Of a stretch of DNA of 64,000 bases, positions 53,030 to 60,181 are shown one piece after another. A program made the translations under genes and the position numbers. The notes beneath the pieces are model-generated. The model saw nothing but the letters and a program-made list of their open reading frames with translations, did no database searches and was not told the DNA's origin. Position 1 is the stretch's first letter, and each line of letters starts with the position of its first letter. The stretch comes from G963669295 sp963669295 (lineage in GTDB: Bacteria; Bacteroidota; Bacteroidia; Flavobacteriales_D; CALLUQ01): positions 2,790,001 through 2,854,000 of the forward strand of contig OY769938.1 in the NCBI GenBank assembly GCA_963669295.1, in the 5' to 3' direction.

Positions 53030-54013
53030 ATGAGAGAAGTACAGTTTAGAGACGCCCTTGGAGAAGCGATGAGCGAGGAAATGCGTGCTGATGAGAACGT
53101 TTTTCTAATGGGAGAAGAGGTTGCCGAATACAACGGTGCTTATAAAGTAAGCCAGGGCATGTTGGCCGAATTTGGAGAAAAGCGAGTGATTGATACGCCA
53201 ATTTCTGAATTGGGGTTTGCCGGAATTGCTGTAGGAGCAGCCATGAATGGATTGCGCCCTATTGTAGAATTTATGACCTGGAATTTTGCCATCTTAGCAG
53301 CCGATCAAATCATTAATGGTGCTGCAAAAATTTTACAAATGTCGGGTGGACAGTTCAATGTACCCATTGTGTTTCGCGGTGGCAATGGTTCGGCAGGACA
53401 GCTGGCAGCAACGCACTCGCAAAGCTTTGAAAGCTTTTACGCACACGTGCCAGGGTTGAAAGTAATTACGCCTTCTAATCCATACGATGCAAAAGGATTA
53501 CTAAAAGCAGCCATTCGCGATAACGACCCGGTATTGTTCATGGAGTCGGAAAAGATGTATGGTGATAAAGGACAAATTCCTGAAGGAGAATATATTTTAC
53601 CCATTGGTGTTGCCGACATTAAGCGTGAAGGCACTGATGTAACGATTGTTTCTTTTGGTAAAATTATGAAAGTGGCATTGGCAACGGCTGAAGCGTTGCA
53701 ACAAGAAGGCATCTCGGCCGAGGTCATTGATTTACGTACCATTCGCCCGATGGATCACGATACCATTTTGAAATCGGTGATGAAAACCAACCGTTGTGTA
53801 GTGGTAGAAGAAAGTTGGCCAGTGGCTTCCATTTCATCTGAAATAGCCTATCGCGTGCAAAAGGATGCATTTGATTACCTGGATGCTCCGGTAGCTCGTG
53901 TTACCTTACAAGATACTCCATTCCCTTATGCACCTACCTTAATTGATGCCATTTTACCCAACGTAGAGCGTACGGTAAAAGCCATTAAGGAAGTGATGTA
54001 TGTAGCGAAGTAA
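53030..54013 (+). CDS. pdhB: Pyruvate dehydrogenase E1 component, beta subunit
   Basis: A 327-residue thiamin-diphosphate enzyme subunit. REVQFRDALGEAMSEEMRADENVFLMGEEVAEYNGAYKVSQG (in pieces), RVIDTPISELGFAGIAVGAAMNGLRPIVEFMTWNFA, VFRGGNGSAGQLAATHSQSFE and VIDLRTIRPMD are all characteristic. The E1 alpha and E2 genes are not adjacent, a common scattered arrangement in Bacteroidetes. A branched-chain 2-oxoacid dehydrogenase E1 beta is less likely given the HSQSFE-AHVPGLKV pattern. A hairpin terminator follows. Confidence 0.92.
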   Translation: MREVQFRDALGEAMSEEMRADENVFLMGEEVAEYNGAYKVSQGMLAEFGEKRVIDTPISELGFAGIAVGAAMNGLRPIVEFMTWNFAILAADQIINGAAKILQMSGGQFNVPIVFRGGNGSAGQLAATHSQSFESFYAHVPGLKVITPSNPYDAKGLLKAAIRDNDPVLFMESEKMYGDKGQIPEGEYILPIGVADIKREGTDVTIVSFGKIMKVALATAEALQQEGISAEVIDLRTIRPMDHDTILKSVMKTNRCVVVEESWPVASISSEIAYRVQKDAFDYLDAPVARVTLQDTPFPYAPTLIDAILPNVERTVKAIKEVMYVAK

Positions 54014-54036
54014 ATGTACTTTAATAATATGGCTGG

Positions 54037-54092
54037 CCCCAACCAGATTCTGACCCGCCTGAGGCGGATGGATGACAGTTGGGGTCTTTTTT
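54037..54092 (+). terminator. Terminator of pdhB, modular repeat copy B
   Basis: The outer stem CCCCAAC (54037-54043) / GTTGGGG (54078-54084) is followed by TCTTTTTT. The inner hairpin is CCGCC-TGA-GGCGG (54055-54067). Its outer arms (CCCCAACCAGAT ... GATGACAGTTGGGG) equal those of copy A at 46.15 kb, but the inner core differs. Confidence 0.85.
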
Positions 54093-54123
54093 ATGCACTA
54101 GAAATGGGACAATCGCTTCAAAA

Positions 54124-54183
54124 TAGCCCCGACCGAAACGGCTATCTCCGCCTCAGGCGGAATAATAGTGGAGGGTGGGATCA
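54124..54183 (+). repeat. AGCCCCGA...GGGA element, diverged copy
   Basis: It begins TAGCCCCGACCGAAACGG, contains the hairpin CTCCGCCT/AGGCGGA and ends GTGGAGGGTGGGATC. It aligns over its length with the element at 57218-57278. The hairpin CCGCCTCAGGCGG is the reverse complement of the inner stem of the pdhB terminator 80 nt upstream. It may be a structured RNA or a dispersed intergenic repeat. Confidence 0.5.
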
Positions 54184-54245
54184 GGCCAAACTTCTGGGCA
54201 CTGCCCTTTCGTTCTACATTACCACCTCAAGCTTTTAAAGGAATA

Positions 54246-54578
54246 TTATGTGCCAAAAGCCGATTTCAAACAATCGCCTACCTCATTTTCCATGGCTTTC
54301 ATTTTTTTGTGATAGGCAAAAAAGTAAATCAGCAAGGGAATAATTACCCCAAGCAATACAATGCATACTGCAAAAAGCACTTGTGCGCTTGCAGTAGGGA
54401 AGTTGCCCACCACAAAGAGCTGTTTTTTGCGCAGTACCACTTGAACACCCACGCTGCTACTTTTTTTAAGCACCAACATTTTTTTTCCGCGTTTGCTGAT
54501 GGGATAATCGAATTGCGCAGCTAGCTTTTCTTCAATGGTTGCAAGGGTTACGCTGCCTTCGTTGATGAGTATTTTCAT
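54246..54578 (-). CDS. Small membrane protein of unknown function
   Basis: A 110-residue protein. Residues 1-65 are soluble and mixed alpha/beta (MKILINEGSVTLATIEEKLAAQFDY), with two basic stretches (SKRGKKMLVLKKS, LRKKQLF). One membrane helix follows at about 68-88 (VLFAVCIVLLGVIIPLLIYFF), then a short tail with two acidic and one Cys residues. No family recognised. It lies alone, convergent with pdhB and divergent from hppA. Confidence 0.6.
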   Translation of the reverse strand: MKILINEGSVTLATIEEKLAAQFDYPISKRGKKMLVLKKSSSVGVQVVLRKKQLFVVGNFPTASAQVLFAVCIVLLGVIIPLLIYFFAYHKKMKAMENEVGDCLKSAFGT

Positions 54579-54662
54579 ACGGGTGTATTTACAATGGTAT
54601 TGATGGTTAAATATAGAAAAACAGTGGGAATGTATGACTGTGTTAACTGTTGGGTCTTAAAA

Positions 54663-54694
54663 TTTGCACATTAGTGCGGAAACATCTACTTTTG
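54663..54694 (+). promoter_or_regulatory. Promoter of hppA
   Basis: TTTG (54663-54666), a 20-nt spacer and TACTTTTG (54687-54694) give a full match to the Bacteroidetes consensus. GCCGTCC follows, as at the ahcY promoter. Confidence 0.8.
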
Positions 54695-54733
54695 CCGTCC
54701 CAAAATTAGAAGCTAATAAAAAGAAAATAAGAC

Positions 54734-57013
54734 ATGGAGAATTTAGTTTACATCCTACCTGCTTTCGGTTTAATCGCCTTGTTGTACATGGTGGTATTAT
54801 CGTCGTGGGTAAATAAACAAGATGCGGGCACCGAAAAAATGCAGAAGTTGGCGAAGTATGTGCGTGAAGGGGCAATGGCCTTTTTGAAAGCAGAATACAA
54901 GGTGTTGATGATTTTCGTGGTACTGGCAGGAATCCTGTTGGGCGTGATCTCGCAGATTGTTGAAACTACCCACTGGTTTATTGTGGTGGCCTTCGTTATT
55001 GGAGCAGTATTCTCTGCTGTAGCCGGTAACATTGGTATGCGCATTGCTACTGCGGCCAACGTAAGAACTACGCAAGCTGCTCGTACCAGCTTACCCAATG
55101 CATTGAAGGTATCTTTTAGAGCCGGTACTGTAATGGGATTAGGGGTAGCCGGGTTGGCAGTGTTTGGTTTAAGTGCATTGTTTGCCTTGTTATTTGTTTG
55201 GTTTGCCGGAGGCAGCTGGGCAGGTACCGATAACATGACCTTTATATTAGAAGCTCTGGCTGGATTTTCGCTGGGTGCTGAATCGATTGCATTGTTTGCC
55301 CGTGTAGGCGGTGGTATCTATACCAAAGCTGCCGACGTAGGGGCCGACCTTGTAGGTAAAGTAGAAGCAGGTATTCCTGAAGATGATCCTCGTAACCCAG
55401 CTACTATTGCTGATAACGTGGGCGATAACGTAGGTGATGTGGCTGGTATGGGTGCTGACCTTTTTGGCTCGTATGTAGCTACTATGTTGGCTGCTATGGT
55501 GTTAGGAAACTACGTAATTAGCGATATGGGCGGTTCTATCCAGGATCAATTTGGTGGCATTGGCCCCATTTTGTTGCCCATCCTCATTGCAGGATTAGGC
55601 ATTATCTTTTCCATCATTGGAACCTTCTTTATTAAAATTAAAGACAACAGTGCTAAAGAATCGAAAGTACAAGGTGCATTGAACCTTGGCAACTGGACTT
55701 CTATTATACTTACTGGCATAGCATCTTTCTTTGTGATTAAGTGGATGTTGCCACCCACCATGCAAATGGAGTTCTTTGGCGAAGGCATTGTAAACGTTAC
55801 TGCACTACAAGTGTTTTATGCCGTACTTATTGGCCTGGCCGTTGGTGGTTTAATCTCTTACCTTACCGAGTACTATACCGGATTGGGCAAAAAGCCAGTA
55901 GTAGACATTGTACAAAAATCGGGTACTGGTGCTGCAACCAACATCATTGCTGGTTTGTCGGTAGGGATGATTTCTACCTTTGGTCCTATCATTTTGTTTG
56001 CCGGTGCCATTTGGGGCGCGTATGCTTGTGCTGGCTTTTACGGGGTGGCCATTGCCGCTTCGGCCATGATGGCTACCACTGCTATGCAGTTGGCGATTGA
56101 TGCTTTTGGTCCTATTGCCGATAATGCTGGTGGTATTGCTGAGATGAGCGAATTGCCGGATGAAGTACGTGAACGAACAGATATTTTGGATTCGGTAGGA
56201 AACACTACTGCAGCTATTGGAAAAGGATTTGCTATTGCTTCTGCAGCATTAACAGCATTGGCCTTGTTTGCTGCCTACGTTACCTTTACCGGCATCGAAG
56301 GCATCAACATCTTTAAAGCACCGGTGTTGGCTTGCTTGTTTATTGGCGGTATGATTCCGGTAGTATTCTCTGCCCTTGCCATGAGTTCGGTAGGTAAAGC
56401 AGCCATGGAAATGGTAAAAGAGGTACGTCGCCAATTCAAAGAAATTCCTGGTATTATGGAAGGAAAGGCTGAGCCCGAGTACGGCAAATGTGTAGATATT
56501 TCTACCAAAGCAGCCTTGAGAGAAATGATGTTGCCAGGTTCATTGACCATCATCATGCCTTTATTGATCGGTTTCTTGCCTGTAGCTTTTGGCTACGAGT
56601 TTAAAGATGCTGCCGAGATGTTAGGTGGATATATGGCAGGTGTAGCAGTATCAGGAGTACTGTGGGCCATCTTCCAAAACAATGCAGGTGGTGCATGGGA
56701 TAACGCTAAGAAATCGTTTGAAGCAGGGGTTGAGATTGATGGTGAGATGACCTACAAAGGTTCTGAAGCACACAAAGCAGCAGTAACTGGCGATACCGTT
56801 GGAGATCCATTTAAAGATACTTCAGGCCCATCAATGAACATCTTGATTAAATTGACCTGTTTGGTAGGATTGGTAATTGCTCCAATTCTTGGTGGACATA
56901 GCGGTGATGCTGAGCACTCTGAAGAAGTTCCTGCAGTAGAAGAAACCATTGAAACGGCAGCGATGGAAACCAGCGAAGCTGATTACGTTGTGAATGCCGA
57001 TCAGTTGAAGTAA
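54734..57013 (+). CDS. hppA: Membrane-bound ion-pumping pyrophosphatase
   Basis: A 759-residue integral membrane enzyme with about 16 helices, coupling PPi hydrolysis to cation export. The catalytic loop is ADVGADLVGKVEAGIPEDD with RNPATIADNVGDN after it, and the distal DxxxD loop is GDTVGDPFKDTSGP. The sequence GNTTAAIGKG has Ala where potassium-independent enzymes have Lys, so it should be potassium-dependent. The Glu of sodium pumps after the catalytic loop (DLFES) is Gly (DLFGS), while a Glu occurs in the preceding helix (GAESIALF). The C-terminus has an extra acidic tail. Probably a proton pump; ion specificity is inference. Confidence 0.95.
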   Translation: MENLVYILPAFGLIALLYMVVLSSWVNKQDAGTEKMQKLAKYVREGAMAFLKAEYKVLMIFVVLAGILLGVISQIVETTHWFIVVAFVIGAVFSAVAGNIGMRIATAANVRTTQAARTSLPNALKVSFRAGTVMGLGVAGLAVFGLSALFALLFVWFAGGSWAGTDNMTFILEALAGFSLGAESIALFARVGGGIYTKAADVGADLVGKVEAGIPEDDPRNPATIADNVGDNVGDVAGMGADLFGSYVATMLAAMVLGNYVISDMGGSIQDQFGGIGPILLPILIAGLGIIFSIIGTFFIKIKDNSAKESKVQGALNLGNWTSIILTGIASFFVIKWMLPPTMQMEFFGEGIVNVTALQVFYAVLIGLAVGGLISYLTEYYTGLGKKPVVDIVQKSGTGAATNIIAGLSVGMISTFGPIILFAGAIWGAYACAGFYGVAIAASAMMATTAMQLAIDAFGPIADNAGGIAEMSELPDEVRERTDILDSVGNTTAAIGKGFAIASAALTALALFAAYVTFTGIEGINIFKAPVLACLFIGGMIPVVFSALAMSSVGKAAMEMVKEVRRQFKEIPGIMEGKAEPEYGKCVDISTKAALREMMLPGSLTIIMPLLIGFLPVAFGYEFKDAAEMLGGYMAGVAVSGVLWAIFQNNAGGAWDNAKKSFEAGVEIDGEMTYKGSEAHKAAVTGDTVGDPFKDTSGPSMNILIKLTCLVGLVIAPILGGHSGDAEHSEEVPAVEETIETAAMETSEADYVVNADQLK

Positions 57014-57036
57014 GAATATAGTTTACTTAAAATACC

Positions 57037-57087
57037 CCGGCTACCAGATCCTGAAACAAGTTCAGGATGACGGTAGCCGGTTTTTTT
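57037..57087 (+). terminator. Terminator of hppA, modular repeat copy C
   Basis: The outer stem CCGGCTACC (57037-57045) / GGTAGCCGG (57072-57080) is followed by seven T residues. The inner stem ATCCTGAA/TTCAGGAT encloses ACAAG. The inner core is identical to copy A while the outer arms differ but still pair. Confidence 0.9.
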
Positions 57088-57217
57088 GTGCCTTTCAGTT
57101 TGTCTTTCCTACATGTTCCTCAAGGGGCTATTTTGATAGTTGCCGGAGTTGGGAGATAGGGCTTACTAACAAGACACTTGCTTATTTTGCTGCATTTATC
57201 TGCCAACGCTTTAAAGT

Positions 57218-57278
57218 AGCCCCGATCGTAGTGGCATCCTCTCTCGCTTTCGGGAGAGATATAACGAAGAGCGGGACC
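57218..57278 (+). repeat. AGCCCCGATCG...GCGGGACC element
   Basis: The sequence AGCCCCGATCGTAGTGGCAT, then a hairpin (CTCTC-GCTTTCGG-GAGAG), then ATATAACGAAGAGCGGGACC. From memory this matches a short element frequent between genes of Flavobacteriia, possibly the Rfam Flavo-1 RNA. I cannot verify the family name without a search. A second copy is at 54124-54183. Confidence 0.55.
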
Positions 57279-57468
57279 AAACGCTAGCCAGAACTACTTG
57301 CTTTTCGCTTCAAAGTAGCATAGTCACACATTTTCCTCTCTCATTTACTTAGCCCCAACGATTTCCCTTCCTGAAGGTGTTTCTCAAAAAAAAAAGACCC
57401 ATTTTTTGAACCTTTCTTTTTATGCGTTGTACAGCTTCTTGAAATCAAAACTGAAAAACAAATTCACA

Positions 57469-58374
57469 ATGAAAGCAAAAAAGATATTGGTAGGCGTAGC
57501 GTGTTTAAGCGTATTGGCTACTACCACTGAAGTAATCGCACAAGGGGCAAAAGTAGCGCGCGAAATGAGGGAATACATCAATGCTACCGAAGATTACAAA
57601 ATGGAAGTAATTGAAGAAAAGGTATACGATGTCGAAACCGATTCTTACATGGCTATGCCATCGGTAAAAATAGTTCCGAAAGACGATAAGAAAGAGTACA
57701 AGCCACGAGAAATTGGTGGGCAAAAGGTAAATGATGCCAACTCGGTAATTTACAAAGCCTTTCACCAACACCCCGAATGGAAAAATGTGAGCATTGTGGC
57801 CGATTGGACTGGCAGTATGTATGCCTATGTGGGTCAGATTATGCGTTGGCACAAGCTGAATATGGACCGTAAACTGGTTAAACACATGGTGTTGTTTAAC
57901 GATGGCAATGACAACAAGCGCCAAAGCAGTAGAAAGATTGTTGGCAGTACCGGTGGCATTTACTATGCCGATCCGCACGATTTAGACGATTTATTGGCAA
58001 AGGTAGAGCAAGCAGTAGACAATGGTGATGGTGGTGATGCTGAAGAAAACGATTTGGAAGCTGTTTTAGCAGCCATTGACCGCTATAATACCAAAGAGGT
58101 GGTGTTGATTGCCGACAACACTTCGGTACGCGACATGGAGTTGCTTAGTGGGGTAAATAAGCCGGTACACGTTATTTTGTGCAACGGTGGTTGGGTGCAA
58201 GATTACATAGAAATTGCCTACCGCACTGGTGGATCGATTACCACCATTAACGATGAGCTTGACTTTAGCGACAAAAGAGGGATGGATCCAAACAACATTG
58301 TATTCAACGGGTTACGCTATAAAATCAAAACCTGGACCCAACAAGGACAGGGCCAAATAGTAGACAAGAGCTAA
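57469..58374 (+). CDS. Exported von Willebrand A-like protein
   Basis: About 301 residues. The ATG at 57469 starts a signal peptide (MKAKKILVGVACLSVLATTTEVIA). The mature protein has VSIVADWTGSMYAYVGQIMRW, with D-W-T-G-S resembling the DxSxS metal site of VWA domains (Thr replacing the first Ser), and HMVLFNDGND plus a central NGDGGDAEENDLEAVLAAIDRY stretch. The position of the later ADNTSVRDMELL also fits the VWA fold. Metal-dependent adhesion or interaction is likely. The 5' region contains no clear promoter. It is followed by a perfect palindromic terminator. Confidence 0.75.
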   Translation: MKAKKILVGVACLSVLATTTEVIAQGAKVAREMREYINATEDYKMEVIEEKVYDVETDSYMAMPSVKIVPKDDKKEYKPREIGGQKVNDANSVIYKAFHQHPEWKNVSIVADWTGSMYAYVGQIMRWHKLNMDRKLVKHMVLFNDGNDNKRQSSRKIVGSTGGIYYADPHDLDDLLAKVEQAVDNGDGGDAEENDLEAVLAAIDRYNTKEVVLIADNTSVRDMELLSGVNKPVHVILCNGGWVQDYIEIAYRTGGSITTINDELDFSDKRGMDPNNIVFNGLRYKIKTWTQQGQGQIVDKS

Positions 58375-58392
58375 TTCATTCTTACTATCTCC

Positions 58393-58445
58393 AAACCCCT
58401 TCTGTTAGCTCCTGAAACAAGTTCAGGAGCTAACAGAAGGGGTTT
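58393..58445. terminator. Perfect 24-bp palindrome, modular repeat copy D
   Basis: AAACCCCTTCTGTTAGCTCC arm (58393 on) pairs perfectly with the arm ending at 58445, enclosing the loop ACAAG. It contains the same CCTGAAACAAGTTCAGG core as copies A and C with wholly different outer arms. The right arm ends in GGTTTTA, a short T run on the plus strand, and the flanking context suits a terminator for the VWA gene. Confidence 0.85.
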
Positions 58446-58600
58446 TACGTTTTCGCTTTTTTCATACGATGCATACGACGCAAAATGGCTTGTTCATCCA
58501 ATTGGATGTTGCATTTCATGCGGAGATAGCGTTTGATGGTAGCTAACGTTCGATGTTGCTGCATGCAAATGGCGATAATTTGGTTGACGGTACACTGCAT
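58445..58600 (-). CDS. Possible 51-residue basic protein
   Basis: A minus-strand ATG (58598-58600) opens a frame to TAA at 58445-58447. The product begins MQCTVNQIIAICMQQHRT, continues with a helical segment (LATIKRYLRMKC) and ends RRMHRMKKAKT. The codons look protein-like, and the frame fills most of the gap before the palindrome at 58393. No family recognised and no clear promoter, so it may be spurious. Confidence 0.35.
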   Translation of the reverse strand: MQCTVNQIIAICMQQHRTLATIKRYLRMKCNIQLDEQAILRRMHRMKKAKT

Positions 58601-58653
58601 AACAAGTGTGTTGCATCGCCATTAGAAAGGGTAGAGTCCTTTAATAATACGCT

Positions 58654-58676
58654 AAAAAGCTACAGTTTATTGTAGC
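58654..58676 (-). terminator. Terminator of the deoxynucleoside kinase gene
   Basis: On the minus strand, a 6-bp stem GCTACA/TGTAGC (58671-58676 with 58659-58664) is followed by five T residues. Confidence 0.65.
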
Positions 58677-58705
58677 CGAAGTAGTGATGGAAAAAAGAAA
58701 GGGAA

Positions 58706-59320
58706 TTAAAACAATCCGTGAATTTCGGCATCAATGCTGTTGATGACCTTGCCCAGGTCTTCAGCATCTTCAATGAAGTTGTTGTCGTCTACATCAACAA
58801 TCAGCAACTTGCCTTTGTCGTAGGTAGAGATCCATGCTTCATAACGCTCGTTCAATCGTTTGAGGTAATCCAAACGAATGGCTTCTTCATAATCGCGTCC
58901 TCGTTTTTGAATTTGGTTCACGAGGGTAGGTACGCTGGCACGAAGATAGATGAGCAGGTCGGGTGGATCAATGAACGACTCCATGAGGGTAAACAATGAA
59001 AAGTAATTTTCAAAGTCGCGGGTAGTCATTAACCCCATGGCATGGAGGTTAGGAGCAAAGATGTAGGCATCTTCGTAGATGGTACGATCCTGGATGACTT
59101 CCTTGCCGCTTTTACGGATATCGAGTACCTGGTTGAAACGACTGTTCAGGAAATAAATTTGCAGGTTAAACGACCAACGTTGCATGTCGTTATAAAAATC
59201 GTTCAGGTAGGGGTTGTGTTCTACATCTTCAAAATGCGATTCCCATTTGTAATGTTTGGCCAGAAGAGTAGTTAAAGTAGTTTTTCCTGAGCCGATATTT
59301 CCTGCTACAGCTATATGCAT
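58706..59320 (-). CDS. Deoxynucleoside kinase
   Basis: A 204-residue kinase. The P-loop GNIGSGKT lies at residues 7-14, FEDVEHNPYLNDFYND carries the substrate-site acid, QDRTIYEDAYIF corresponds to the ERS/DRT motif, LIYLRASVPTLVNQIQKRGRDYE includes the LID arginines, and LLIVDVDDNNF ends the domain. It belongs to the dNK/dGK-type family, phosphorylating imported deoxynucleosides with ATP. The specificity (dA/dG versus dC) is not decided by sequence. It forms a salvage route with the NupC transporter. Apparently monocistronic. Confidence 0.92.
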   Translation of the reverse strand: MHIAVAGNIGSGKTTLTTLLAKHYKWESHFEDVEHNPYLNDFYNDMQRWSFNLQIYFLNSRFNQVLDIRKSGKEVIQDRTIYEDAYIFAPNLHAMGLMTTRDFENYFSLFTLMESFIDPPDLLIYLRASVPTLVNQIQKRGRDYEEAIRLDYLKRLNERYEAWISTYDKGKLLIVDVDDNNFIEDAEDLGKVINSIDAEIHGLF

Positions 59321-59395
59321 TTCCTTCGAAATTTAATAAGGAACTAAAGTACAAATTAATGCTAAAAATAAAAGGGAAATGCCCGAATTTTCTTG

Positions 59396-60181
59396 CTAAT
59401 AGGCATAAATAGAAATGCCTGACTTCGATCGTATAAAAATTCGGTCTTTTTCTACCCTTACCCCATCGAATTCTTTAACAGGCAATTCAATTTCCGATTC
59501 GGTAAAGGTTTTCATGTTGTAATGCATAAACTTACCGTTGCCACTGTAAAAAAGGTGTTGATCCATAATTTGAAACGATTGCAGCCCTTTGATGGGGATG
59601 GTTTTAAGGTAGGTGCCATAAATATCAAACACCAGGATGCCGGTTTCGGGGTTGTTGAGGTATACCCAATTGTTGTGTTCTAACAAGAAGTTGGGGCGAA
59701 GGTCGATGTTGAGGATCTGGCTTAAGTTGCCGGTTTGCTCAAAGGCATTGAAGCTCTTGTCTACACGAACCAACTCGAACCCCTGGCGGTTGTATAGCCA
59801 TAGGTTGTTGTTGTTGGAAGAGCAAATAAGGGTGCTTAATTCGAAGTCGAAGGCCTCTAATGCAATGGGCTCGCCTTGTATGCTCAACGTATTGTCGAGT
59901 ACAGCTACCTGGTTTAAATCGCGGTAAAAAGCAATGAGGCGCAACGAATTGTAGGCATCAAAGTGTGTGATTTCGCCAAGGTATTTATTGCTGTATTCGT
60001 ATTGCAGTTGCCCCGAAGGATAGTATTTCTTTAATACATCCTTTTCTACCGTGTAAATATTGCCCAGGTTGTCGGTGGTAAAGAAGGGCGCTGGTGTATC
60101 GATGGTAGTCACCAGGCTGTACTTTGTTTCTTCCTGGATGCCTCCAAGGAACAGCAATGCTATGAATAACGACTTAAGCAT
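59396..60181 (-). CDS. Exported protein with beta-propeller-like repeats
   Basis: About 261 residues. A short signal-like start (MLKSLFIALLFLGGI) is followed by PAPFFTTDNLGNIYTVEKDVLKKYYPSGQL-Q-EY, ITHFDAYNSLRLIAFYRDLNQVAVLDNTL, and five to six strand groups such as LWLYNRQGFELVRVDK and GILVFDIYGTYLKTIPI. The pattern suggests a beta-propeller. No enzymatic residues seen. The ATG at 60181 overlaps the end of the GH3 gene by 8 nt, so both are probably translated from one transcript. Confidence 0.65.
   Translation of the reverse strand: MLKSLFIALLFLGGIQEETKYSLVTTIDTPAPFFTTDNLGNIYTVEKDVLKKYYPSGQLQYEYSNKYLGEITHFDAYNSLRLIAFYRDLNQVAVLDNTLSIQGEPIALEAFDFELSTLICSSNNNNLWLYNRQGFELVRVDKSFNAFEQTGNLSQILNIDLRPNFLLEHNNWVYLNNPETGILVFDIYGTYLKTIPIKGLQSFQIMDQHLFYSGNGKFMHYNMKTFTESEIELPVKEFDGVRVEKDRIFIRSKSGISIYAY

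Larger units (their letters stand above)
57014..57468 (+). other. 455-bp intergenic region
   Basis: It holds the hppA terminator (57037-57087) and the AGCCCCGA element (57218-57278). Elsewhere there is AT-rich sequence with an A tract at about 57390 and a second AAAGTAGC string (57312) echoing the one at 57213. No coding sequence was seen; an in-frame extension of the next gene to 57406 lacks the features of a signal peptide. Confidence 0.6.
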
